A stretch of DNA of 64,000 nt from the NCBI GenBank assembly GCA_964448135.1, contig CAYUVH010000058.1, forward strand, positions 62,001 through 126,000. Reading direction: 5' to 3'. Positions 44,368-51,928 of the stretch are shown in pieces; within the stretch, counting starts at the first letter, position 1; the number at the start of each line of letters is the position of its first letter. A program made the translations under genes and the position numbers. The stretch comes from CAYUVH01 sp964448135. GTDB taxonomy: Bacteria; Verrucomicrobiota; Verrucomicrobiia; Limisphaerales; UBA8199. The notes below the pieces were generated by a model, which was not told the DNA's origin, ran no database searches, and was given only the letters and a program-made list of their open reading frames with translations.

Positions 44368-45612
44368 ATGTTCAACGCCATCAGGAAAGTTCTTATAGCG
44401 ATTCCCAGGACAACAATCTTCCTGCTTACGGGAGCGCTGGTTTTCGCTTCAGTCACCCTTTCCGCCACGGCCTCCCCCATGCAACAACTCACCGACGGCA
44501 ACAATACTTTCGCACTCGATCTCTACCGCCGCGAAAGCGCCCAGCCCGGCAATCTGTTCTTTTCGCCCTACAGCATCTCCACCGCGCTGGCCATGACCTA
44601 CGCCGGCGCGCGCGGCGAGACGGCGCAACAGATGGCGAAGACGCTGCATTTTCCCTCACCGCAGGAGGCGCTGCCGAAGACCTACGCCGAACTCACCGAC
44701 CAATTTACCGCGATTCAAAAAGCGGGCAAGATCCAGCTCAACGTGGCCAATTCGCTTTGGTGCCAGAAAGGGGAAACCTTCCTGCCCGAATTTCTCAAAA
44801 TCGGCCAGAGCTCCTACCACGCCGAGCTTCGCCTCGTTGACTTCGCCACCGACTCCGCCGGAGCACGCAAAGAGATCAACGATTGGGTCGCCCAAAAGAC
44901 GCAGGACAAGATCCGCGATCTGCTCCAATCGCCACAACCCCTGCCCGGCTCGCTCATGGTGCTGTGCAACGCGATCTATTTCAAAGGCACGTGGCGCTCG
45001 ACCTTCGATCCGAAGAGCACCCGCCCCGCGCCGTTCTTCGTCCACGAGGGCCAGAGCGTGGAGGCGCCGACCATGTGGCAGAAATTCAATTTCCGCACGC
45101 TGACCAATTCGACGGCCAGCCTTGCGACGCTCCCTTACGTCGGCGACCAGCTCTCCATGGTCATCGTGCTACCCAACCAGGTGGATGGCCTCGCCACGCT
45201 CGAAAAAAATCTCACCGCCGCCCAACTGCGCGAATGGACCACCGCCCTGGACCAGGCTCCCACGCCCGAAACCATTCTCTACCTGCCCAAATTCAAACTC
45301 ACCAACCGCCTTTCGCTCGCGCGCGATTTGCGCGAAATGGGGATGCCCGTGGCCTTCAGTGGTGGCGCCGATTTTTCGGGCATCAACGGCAAGCGCGACC
45401 TTTTCATCGGTGACGTCGTGCACCAAGCCTACGTGGACGTCAACGAACAAGGCACCGAGGCAGCAGCGGCCACGGCCGTGACCATGATGCGCAGCGCGCT
45501 GATGCGAAACCCGCCGGTCTTTCGGGTGGATCATCCGTTCCTGTTTTTTATCCGCGACAATTCCACGGGGGCGATTCTGTTCATCGGCCGCGTCACGGAT
45601 CCGACGAAGTGA
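44368..45612 (+). CDS. Serpin (serine protease inhibitor), secreted
   Basis: 414 residues. A long N-terminal signal region (IFLLTGALVFASVTLSATA) precedes the serpin fold: NLFFSPYSISTALAMTYAGA, VANSLWCQKGETFLPEF, VLCNAIYFKGTWRSTFDP, LPKFKLTNRLSLARDLREMG, and the C-terminal VDHPFLFFIRDNSTGAILFIGRV. The hinge GTEAAAATAV (362-371) with small residues is the pattern of inhibitory serpins. The reactive loop that follows reads TMMRSALMRNPP; hinge counting puts the scissile bond near MMR-SA, suggesting an Arg-specific protease target, which is inference. It follows the alpha-2-macroglobulin by 360 bp on the same strand. Confidence 0.93.
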   Translation: MFNAIRKVLIAIPRTTIFLLTGALVFASVTLSATASPMQQLTDGNNTFALDLYRRESAQPGNLFFSPYSISTALAMTYAGARGETAQQMAKTLHFPSPQEALPKTYAELTDQFTAIQKAGKIQLNVANSLWCQKGETFLPEFLKIGQSSYHAELRLVDFATDSAGARKEINDWVAQKTQDKIRDLLQSPQPLPGSLMVLCNAIYFKGTWRSTFDPKSTRPAPFFVHEGQSVEAPTMWQKFNFRTLTNSTASLATLPYVGDQLSMVIVLPNQVDGLATLEKNLTAAQLREWTTALDQAPTPETILYLPKFKLTNRLSLARDLREMGMPVAFSGGADFSGINGKRDLFIGDVVHQAYVDVNEQGTEAAAATAVTMMRSALMRNPPVFRVDHPFLFFIRDNSTGAILFIGRVTDPTK

Positions 45613-45727
45613 TTGGTTCTCACGCGGATGGCGTGGTGGAAAGCAGGTGGTGGGAAGTCGCGTTCAAAATGGCTGAAACGGCGCGGCGGGAGTTTGGTTC
45701 GCGCCGGCGGCTGGGTGAGTTCTCTTT

Positions 45728-45810
45728 CGTCCCTGGCGGGACTTTTGAATTTTTTTACTCGTTACCCAGCGATGAATCGCTGGGCTATTTCCTGTCGTCC
45801 CTGCGGGACT
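45728..45810. repeat. Three-hairpin interspersed element
   Basis: Two near-identical flanking hairpins, CGTCCCTGGCGGGACT (45728-45743) and CGTCCCTGCGGGACT (45796-45810), enclose a perfect stem CCCAGCGA-TGAA-TCGCTGGG (45765-45784). It lies in the 353-bp gap after the serpin gene; the rest of that gap shows nothing else. Confidence 0.65.
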
Positions 45811-45965
45811 GGAACGATTGAGAATAGTTTCCCGAACATGCGCTCACCCGCCCGGTCCCTGGGGAAAAGACATTGGCAGAGAATCCAGCTTGAATAAACC
45901 CAACCCACTTCTACGTCCAATACACGCAGCTAATAATAGAACTCAGGGAACTATCTGCACTGGTC

Positions 45966-46754
45966 ATGGGTCACAAGCTATTCAGCACACTTGGTCTGTT
46001 CGTCCTGTTCCTTGCACCGGGCCCCTTCAGTCGCGCCGCCTCGAGCAACTACGTTGAGGTTACCACCGAGATCGTAGTCGAAGATTGGGATTACCGGCTT
46101 TTCGCGGATCGGCTGCCGCCAGGCCACCGGCCTCACCAATCAAACCTCTTTCCGACTCCCGGCACGATGCGGTGCGTCGTGGGCGAGAAAACCTGGATGA
46201 TCGAAAGCCACGTGGTCGGTTTGCCGACAAAATATTGGTTCACCGGCACGAATGTCGTTGTTTATCCCGTTAGCCCCGGCGAATTCACCGCCCTTCACCC
46301 CTCCACCGACGGCAATCCCGCCCGCCCCGTCGGTGCCGTCGATCTCTTTGGTTTCGACCTCGGCGCCCGCTTCGCCTGGCTGTCGTTCTGCTCCGGCCCA
46401 TGCTTGAAGCAGCCTGCCCACAAAATCAATCCGCCCAGCTTTTTCTGGAAGGAGACGAGCCTGGTCTGGAGCGGTTGGACGGATCGGATGACCAACTTCG
46501 ACGACACCCTCGGCCTGCCAAAGAGCCTGACCCTCGTCGCAACGAACGGCCAGCCCGTTTTCGAATATCAGGTCAGCCGTGCGACCAACATCCTGGGCTG
46601 GAATTTTCCGCTGGAGTTCTACGCGCTCCAATACCAGCCCACCGGCACCAATCACTGGAAACTCCACGCCACTTTCAAGGGCCGTGTCACCTCCATTGCG
46701 CCCACGACCGAACCCCTGATTCCGGCTTCGGTGATGCGGGTCGTCCGGCGCTGA
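45966..46754 (+). CDS. Secreted hypothetical protein
   Basis: 262 residues with a signal peptide (LFSTLGLFVLFLAPGPFSRA). The mature part is rich in Trp, Phe and Pro and looks beta-structured (TMRCVVGEKTWMIESHVVGL, NILGWNFPLEFYALQYQP). Two nearby Cys (SFCSGPC) may pair. No family recognised. It could belong to the anti-protease neighbourhood by position only. Confidence 0.62.
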   Translation: MGHKLFSTLGLFVLFLAPGPFSRAASSNYVEVTTEIVVEDWDYRLFADRLPPGHRPHQSNLFPTPGTMRCVVGEKTWMIESHVVGLPTKYWFTGTNVVVYPVSPGEFTALHPSTDGNPARPVGAVDLFGFDLGARFAWLSFCSGPCLKQPAHKINPPSFFWKETSLVWSGWTDRMTNFDDTLGLPKSLTLVATNGQPVFEYQVSRATNILGWNFPLEFYALQYQPTGTNHWKLHATFKGRVTSIAPTTEPLIPASVMRVVRR

Positions 46755-46800
46755 ACCCGCTCCATTGGGCGGCGGGAGGAAGGGCATATATCCGAAAAGC

Positions 46801-46826
46801 TGTAAACAGTGTTAACACTGTTTACA
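46801..46826. promoter_or_regulatory. 26-bp perfect palindrome
   Basis: Starts TGTAAACAGTGTT and continues as its exact reverse complement to TTTACA. It is AT-rich and centred on GTTAAC. Further GTGTTAAC words occur at about 46861 and 46886. It lies 47 bp after the hypothetical gene and 240 bp before the PadR-type operon; either a strong operator or a terminator-like repeat. Confidence 0.45.
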
Positions 46827-47028
46827 ACCCCCATGAACATTGGGCGAAATGGGGATGCGGGGTGTTAACACAAGCGTTAGCGGTGTTAACAGGAATACAA
46901 CTGTCCCTGGGATTAATTTATTTTGTAGCCGGAAGCGTAACAACGCCGCGGCCGGCAACGGAGTGCCGGCCCTACCCAACGGCGGCCACTGCTTTAGTGA
47001 AATTGCTGTAAAGCCCAAAAATTCCTGC

Positions 47029-47063
47029 TTGACCTAGGCCACGCCATGTATTATGTAATACAT
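47029..47063 (+). promoter_or_regulatory. Promoter with PadR-type operator ahead of the membrane-protein/PadR operon
   Basis: A -35-like TTGACC (47029-47034) is followed by the dyad ATGTATTA-TG-TAATACAT (47046-47063), which has the ATGT...ACAT ends typical of PadR operators and overlaps where the -10 would be. The first start codon (GTG) is only 4 bp past the dyad, so the transcript may be leaderless. The regulator itself is encoded in the same operon. Confidence 0.55.
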
Positions 47064-47067
47064 AGTA

Positions 47068-47805
47068 GTGAACGGGAGCGTTGATACATCAGCACAGGGG
47101 AGCACGGGGTTTCGCGATTTTAGCGAGCTTTTGCGCGGCGATCCGCGTTTTTTGCGCGCGTGGAGCGAGACCTGGCGGGCGAACCAGTTCGGCATTTGCG
47201 TCCTGGTGATCGTGATCGGCGCGGGGTGTTACGGCGCGGCCATGGGTTGCTGGCGGGCGCCGGTGGCGGCGTGGTATGTCGCGATCAAACTGCCCTGCAT
47301 CCTCCTGCTCACCTGCGGCGGCAACGCCTTGTTGAACTCCATGCTCGCGCCGTTGCTCGGCTTGAATCTCAGCTTCCGGCAATCCTTTCTCGCGATCCTG
47401 ATCAGCTTTACGATTCTCGCGGCGATTCTCGGCGCGTTCAGTCCGCTGCTGGCGTTCATGGTTTGGAACGCGCCACCCATGTCGGGCGATGCAAATATTT
47501 CCGGCGGCACCTATTCCTTCATCCAACTCACCCATGTGGTTGTCATCGCCTTCGCGGGCATCACGGCGAACCTGCGGCTCGCGCAACTGCTGCGCGAACT
47601 CAGCGGCCAGGTGAATGTCGCGCGCCGGGTGTTATTCGCCTGGCTGGCGGGCAACCTGTTCCTGGGCAGCCAGCTCACGTGGATCGCGCGGCCGTTCATC
47701 GGCTCGCCGGATCTCGCGGTGGAATTCCTGCGGCCCAACGCCTTGCAGGGCAGTTTTTACGAAACCGTTTTTCACTCGCTGTTGCGCGTGACCAACACGC
47801 ATTGA
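47068..47805 (+). CDS. Polytopic membrane protein, first of a paralogous pair
   Basis: 245 residues from a GTG directly after the PadR-type dyad. About six hydrophobic segments: GICVLVIVIGAGCYGAAMGC, YVAIKLPCILLLTCGGNALL, FLAILISFTILAAILGAF, and others. The CYGAAMG and following segments align with VYGAVMG of the next protein, so both come from one family, possibly YIP1-like. Function unknown. It begins the operon that includes padR. Confidence 0.65.
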   Translation: MNGSVDTSAQGSTGFRDFSELLRGDPRFLRAWSETWRANQFGICVLVIVIGAGCYGAAMGCWRAPVAAWYVAIKLPCILLLTCGGNALLNSMLAPLLGLNLSFRQSFLAILISFTILAAILGAFSPLLAFMVWNAPPMSGDANISGGTYSFIQLTHVVVIAFAGITANLRLAQLLRELSGQVNVARRVLFAWLAGNLFLGSQLTWIARPFIGSPDLAVEFLRPNALQGSFYETVFHSLLRVTNTH

Positions 47806-47846
47806 CCGAAGCAGAACGAAACAGCGAAAAACGAAAGGGCACAAAC

Positions 47847-48665
47847 ATGAACAGCACGAATCCGAACCCACAGCCGCCGTTGATTCCCCCGCAGTTGCCG
47901 CCGGTCCATCCGCGGCCTCCGGTTCCCCTGGGCGAGAACCCCGAGGAACGGGTTCCGATCACCGGGCCGTTTGGGGCGGTCGAAGCCATCCTGCGCCAGC
48001 CGCGCCGGCTCATGTACCAATTGCGGCAGCCGAATCCGGGCGGGCTGGTCGCGGGGATGTTGTTGGGCGCGGTTTTCTGCGCGCTGGTTTACGGCGCGGT
48101 CATGGGCAGCTTTTCCATGGGACCGCAAATCTGGGCGGTGCCGGTGAAGGTCTCCGCCGGCCTGATGATCTCGGGCCTGATTTGTCTGCCGAGCCTCTAC
48201 ATCTTCGCGTGCCTGAGCGGATCGAACGCGCGGCTCATCGAGGTGTTCGGCATGGTGTCGGGATTGCTCTTGTTGATGACGCTGCTGCTGGTCGGCTTTG
48301 CGCCGGTGGCGTGGCTGTTTTCGCAATCCACCGAATCCCAGCCATGGATGGGCACACTGCATCTGCTCTTCGCACTGATCGCGGTCATCTTCGGACTTCG
48401 GTTCGTGCACGCGGCGTTTGCGCATTCGCATGCGCGTTCCACGGCCGGACTTTATACGTGGACGTTCATCTTCGTGCTCGTGGCGCTGCAAATGACGACG
48501 GCGCTGCGGCCATTGGTGGGCAAGTATGATCCCAAACATTTTCTGCCGGAGAAAAAGCAATTCTTCCTGTCGCACTGGGGCGAGTGTCTGGATGAGCCGA
48601 CGAAAAAGTGGCCGGCCAACGCCACCAGCGAGAACGGAAATTCCCAGTCCTCGAAGACTGATTGA
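47847..48665 (+). CDS. Polytopic membrane protein, second of a paralogous pair
   Basis: 272 residues. A Pro-rich cytoplasmic start (NPQPPLIPPQLPPVHPRPP) is followed by about six membrane segments (GMLLGAVFCALVYGAVMGSF, LMISGLICLPSLYIFACL, GLLLLMTLLLVGFAPVAWLF, LLFALIAVIFGLRF). Paralogous to the preceding protein. The ATG at 47847 is chosen because the longer frame, open to 47160, overlaps the upstream gene. Confidence 0.68.
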   Translation: MNSTNPNPQPPLIPPQLPPVHPRPPVPLGENPEERVPITGPFGAVEAILRQPRRLMYQLRQPNPGGLVAGMLLGAVFCALVYGAVMGSFSMGPQIWAVPVKVSAGLMISGLICLPSLYIFACLSGSNARLIEVFGMVSGLLLLMTLLLVGFAPVAWLFSQSTESQPWMGTLHLLFALIAVIFGLRFVHAAFAHSHARSTAGLYTWTFIFVLVALQMTTALRPLVGKYDPKHFLPEKKQFFLSHWGECLDEPTKKWPANATSENGNSQSSKTD

Positions 48666-48778
48666 TGGCCAGGCTGCACATCGCAATGACCGCCGGCCTC
48701 AAGCACAAATTCCTTTGGTGGGCGGACGACTGATGCGATGCGGACCTTCGACCCACACCCCAACTGAGCCCTTGAGTA

Positions 48779-49126
48779 GTGAACGAATTCTTTGATAACT
48801 GGACCGTCCAGGTCCGCAAGGGTGTGTTGGAATTGTGCATCCTCAACGCGCTCGCCGAAAAGGAGCGCTACGGCTATGACCTCGTCAAAGCCTTGGCCGC
48901 CGTACCCGGCCTCGGCCTGACCGAGGGCACCCTCTACCCCCTGCTCTCGCGATTACGCGTCCAGGGCATGATCTCCGCTCGCCTCGAGGAGTCCTCCGAA
49001 GGCCCGGCGCGCAAATATTATTCCCTCACGCGCGACGGCCACAAAATCATGAAGGCGATGAACGACTATTTGGAAAATCTCAATGCAGGGACCCGCACGT
49101 TGCAGGAAGGAGCAAAGCATGAGTGA
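48779..49126 (+). CDS. PadR-family transcriptional regulator
   Basis: 115 residues from a GTG. Winged-helix PadR domain: VRKGVLELCILNALAEKERY, YGYDLVKAL, LTEGTLYPLLSRLRVQGMIS and RKYYSLTRDGHKIM. PadR proteins act as local repressors, often of an adjacent HAAS-domain membrane protein, which is the situation here: the next gene overlaps by 8 nt and starts with a HAAS-like domain. The dyad at 47046-47063 is a likely target for autoregulation. Confidence 0.9.
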   Translation: MNEFFDNWTVQVRKGVLELCILNALAEKERYGYDLVKALAAVPGLGLTEGTLYPLLSRLRVQGMISARLEESSEGPARKYYSLTRDGHKIMKAMNDYLENLNAGTRTLQEGAKHE

Positions 49127-51752
49127 GTGGACACAACCGGCCGAGGCGAAACTCGCACTTTATCTCGCGCGCATGCGCGCTTCCGCCGCTGCATCCGGCG
49201 CGGACCCCAACGAAGTCACGGAAGACCTCCGCCGGCACATCGAACAGGAAATCGCGGCGCGCCAGCTTTCCGTCGTAACCGAGCAGGACCTCGACCAAAT
49301 TCTCGCCCGGCTCGGCCCGGCGGAAAATCCGGAAGCGCCGAAAGCGCCGTCCGCCTCCCCGAGACCAGCCGCGCTTCCGCCACGGCCCAGCATTACGCGG
49401 CGGCTGCTTTCGTGGATTGGCCGAGTCTTGCTGGTGGTCCTGGGGGTGATTACTCCTTTGATCGCGATCGCGATCGAATACTTCAGCGGCATGTGGGCGA
49501 GTGAAATGTTCAATCCCATTCCCAATATCGGCCACCTCGTGTTGCTTCTGCTGGTGCCGGTGGCAAACCTGGCGGTCATTGTCGCTTCGTGGCGCACAGA
49601 CGCCCGCTGGCGCAATTGGATCGCCTGGGCCAATGGTGCGGCCATCGGTGTATCGGCGGTGTATACTCTGTTGTTCCTGCCCATTACTCCTCTCGCGGCA
49701 TTCGCCGTACTTTTCTTGGGTATTGGATTCATTCCGCTGGCGCCACTGACTTCCTTCATTTGCGCGATTGTGTTACGCCGTTGTCTGCGGCGGGAGTCGC
49801 GCATCGCGGAGCCTCTGCCCGGGCTGTGGCCGGCCTTGGCGGCAGGCATCGCCCTGCTCGTCCTGTGTTCGCTGCCTTCCATTCTCTTCAACGTCGGACT
49901 GGGCTGGGCGGCCTCGGACGTATCCGCCGAGAGCACACGCGGCGTTCGCCTGCTGCGCACCTGGGCCAATCAACAGGAGTTGCTGCGCGCCTGCTATGGG
50001 CGCGGCGCCGGCGCCAACACCTTCTACTCATGGGGCAAACGCATCAGCGCCGATGAAGCCCGCACCATTTTCTATCGCGTTTATGGAAAGGCGTTCAATT
50101 CCGTCGCGCCGCCGATGATGTTCGCCGGGCGCCAACGTTGGGACGCCGGCGAAGACGACTACACCTGGGACAACGACCAGGGCGGCGACGCCGTGGCCGG
50201 CCGCGTGAAAGGACTCTCGCTCGCGAGTTCGCGCCAGGATGCGGTCGTGTATTCCGAGGCGGCGCTGGCTTATGTGGAATGGACGATGGAATTCAAGAAC
50301 GTGTCGCCGCTACAGCGCGAAGCCCGCGCGGAAATTATTTTGCCTCCCAGCGCAGTCGTCTCACGCGTCACGCTTTGGATCAATGATGAGGAGCGCGAAG
50401 CGGCCTTCGGCGGCCGCAACCAGGTGAAGACGGCCTACAAGGAAGTCGTGGCCCAGCGCCGCGATCCGGTGCTGGTCACCACCAGCGGCCCGGGACGCGT
50501 GCTGATGCAATGCTTTCCCGTTCCGCCTTCGGGTGGCCGGATGAAAATCCGCATTGGGATGACGGTGCCGCTTACATTGACCAACGTGGATACCGGTTGC
50601 CTGCGGTGGCCGTGTTTTGCTGAGCGCAATTTCACGATCCCTGATGATTTTCATCACTCGATGTGGGTGGAATCCCGACAGCCGATTGACAGCACCGGAC
50701 CGGCACTCAAAAACGAACCGGGCAAGCCCGGCATCCTTGCTCTCGGCGGACAGCTCCGCGATAACGAACTCGCCTCGCCCAAATACACCGTCCGCGCCCA
50801 TTGGCCCGCGGATCAGACGAATTGCTGGACGCGGGACACGCGCGGGGAAGGCAACCAGGTTGTTCGGCAAACCATCGCGCCCAAAGCGGCCACGACACCG
50901 GAGCGAGTCGTCTTTGTTCTGGATGGCACGCGCGGCATGCGCGACTACTACGATGCGATCCTGGGCGCGCTCGCTCATTTTCCGACGAACATCGAATTCG
51001 CCGTGCTGCTCGCGCAGGACGGTTGCGAGGAATTGGTCGCGCCGACGCGCGATCCAAAGGCGCTCGATCCGAAAAAGCTGGAGGACCGCCTGCGCGGTGT
51101 CGGCGGACACGACAACGTCCCCGCGCTCTTGCGCGCGTGGGACCTGGCGCAGGAAAGGCAACTCGGCATCATCGTCTGGATCCACGTCCCGCAACCCGTG
51201 CTCATGGATACGGCCGAAGAATTGCGCCAGCGGTTTGAGCGCAGCTCGAATCCACCGATGTTCTGCGACGTCGAAGTTCAGCCGGGCTCCAATCGCATTC
51301 TCGAAAAACTCGAAGGCGTCAAAGCCGTGCATACGATTCCCCGCTTGGCCACGCTCGGGGAGGATTTGACCCGGCTGTTCGAATTCTGGGCCGGCCGCAC
51401 TCCCGCCTGGGTGAAAACCCGCGAACGCGGCCCGCTCGGCACCGGGCAGGGAATTCCGCCCGGCCCCGAAACTTCCCTGCACCTGGCGCGACTTTGGGCG
51501 TACGACGAAGTGGGCCGCCTTACGCACAACCATCGAAATGTCGAAGCCGGAAAACTGGCGGCCCTTTACGAACTCATCACCCCGGTCAGTGGAGCGGTCG
51601 TGCTCGAAACCCAAGTCCAATACAACCAGGCGGGTCTCCAACCGGCCGACCCCAAAACCGTCCCGTCCGTTCCTGAGCCGGCGGCCGGGCTGCTCTTGCT
51701 TACAGGAACCGCAGTGCTTCTGCTCAAACGCCGTTCCGCGATTCGGAGTTGA
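49119..51752 (+). CDS. HAAS/VIT membrane protein with PEP-CTERM tail (MSEP-CTERM-like)
   Basis: 877 residues. Residues 1-75 form a HAAS-like helical domain (EVTEDLRRHIEQEIAARQLS). About five membrane segments follow (GRVLLVVLGVITPLIAIAI, HLVLLLLVPVANLAVIVA, ALAAGIALLVLCSLPSILF). A VIT-like domain occupies about 385-500 (AYVEWTMEFKNVSPLQREAR, QVKTAYKEVVAQRRDPVLV) and a vWA-like region begins at VVFVLDGTRGM, without a full MIDAS. The end reads VPEPAAGLLLLTGTAVLLL then KRR, a PEP-CTERM sorting signal, implying an exosortase elsewhere. Coupled to padR. Confidence 0.82.
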   Translation: MSEWTQPAEAKLALYLARMRASAAASGADPNEVTEDLRRHIEQEIAARQLSVVTEQDLDQILARLGPAENPEAPKAPSASPRPAALPPRPSITRRLLSWIGRVLLVVLGVITPLIAIAIEYFSGMWASEMFNPIPNIGHLVLLLLVPVANLAVIVASWRTDARWRNWIAWANGAAIGVSAVYTLLFLPITPLAAFAVLFLGIGFIPLAPLTSFICAIVLRRCLRRESRIAEPLPGLWPALAAGIALLVLCSLPSILFNVGLGWAASDVSAESTRGVRLLRTWANQQELLRACYGRGAGANTFYSWGKRISADEARTIFYRVYGKAFNSVAPPMMFAGRQRWDAGEDDYTWDNDQGGDAVAGRVKGLSLASSRQDAVVYSEAALAYVEWTMEFKNVSPLQREARAEIILPPSAVVSRVTLWINDEEREAAFGGRNQVKTAYKEVVAQRRDPVLVTTSGPGRVLMQCFPVPPSGGRMKIRIGMTVPLTLTNVDTGCLRWPCFAERNFTIPDDFHHSMWVESRQPIDSTGPALKNEPGKPGILALGGQLRDNELASPKYTVRAHWPADQTNCWTRDTRGEGNQVVRQTIAPKAATTPERVVFVLDGTRGMRDYYDAILGALAHFPTNIEFAVLLAQDGCEELVAPTRDPKALDPKKLEDRLRGVGGHDNVPALLRAWDLAQERQLGIIVWIHVPQPVLMDTAEELRQRFERSSNPPMFCDVEVQPGSNRILEKLEGVKAVHTIPRLATLGEDLTRLFEFWAGRTPAWVKTRERGPLGTGQGIPPGPETSLHLARLWAYDEVGRLTHNHRNVEAGKLAALYELITPVSGAVVLETQVQYNQAGLQPADPKTVPSVPEPAAGLLLLTGTAVLLLKRRSAIRS

Positions 51753-51788
51753 GAGATTGCGTAAGTTTTTTCGGAGTCGGAATTCCTT

Positions 51789-51856
51789 TTCGCAAGGGGG
51801 CGCAAACTTTTCGCATATGACCGCAACTCTGCGCAAATGGCCGCAAATCATTTGCA
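51789..51856. repeat. CGCAA-type degenerate repeat
   Basis: Units TCGCAAGGGGG, GCGCAAACTTT, TCGCATATGA, CCGCAACTCT, GCGCAAATGG and CCGCAAATCA follow at about 10-12 bp intervals in the 152-bp gap before the GloVer-repeat gene. A helical-turn spacing is notable. Non-coding. Confidence 0.5.
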
Positions 51857-51928
51857 ATCGTCAGGAAGCGGACCCGGCGGCGCTGCACCAGTATTGCCGC
51901 CACTATGACCAAGCGTTGTTGCGGGCGG

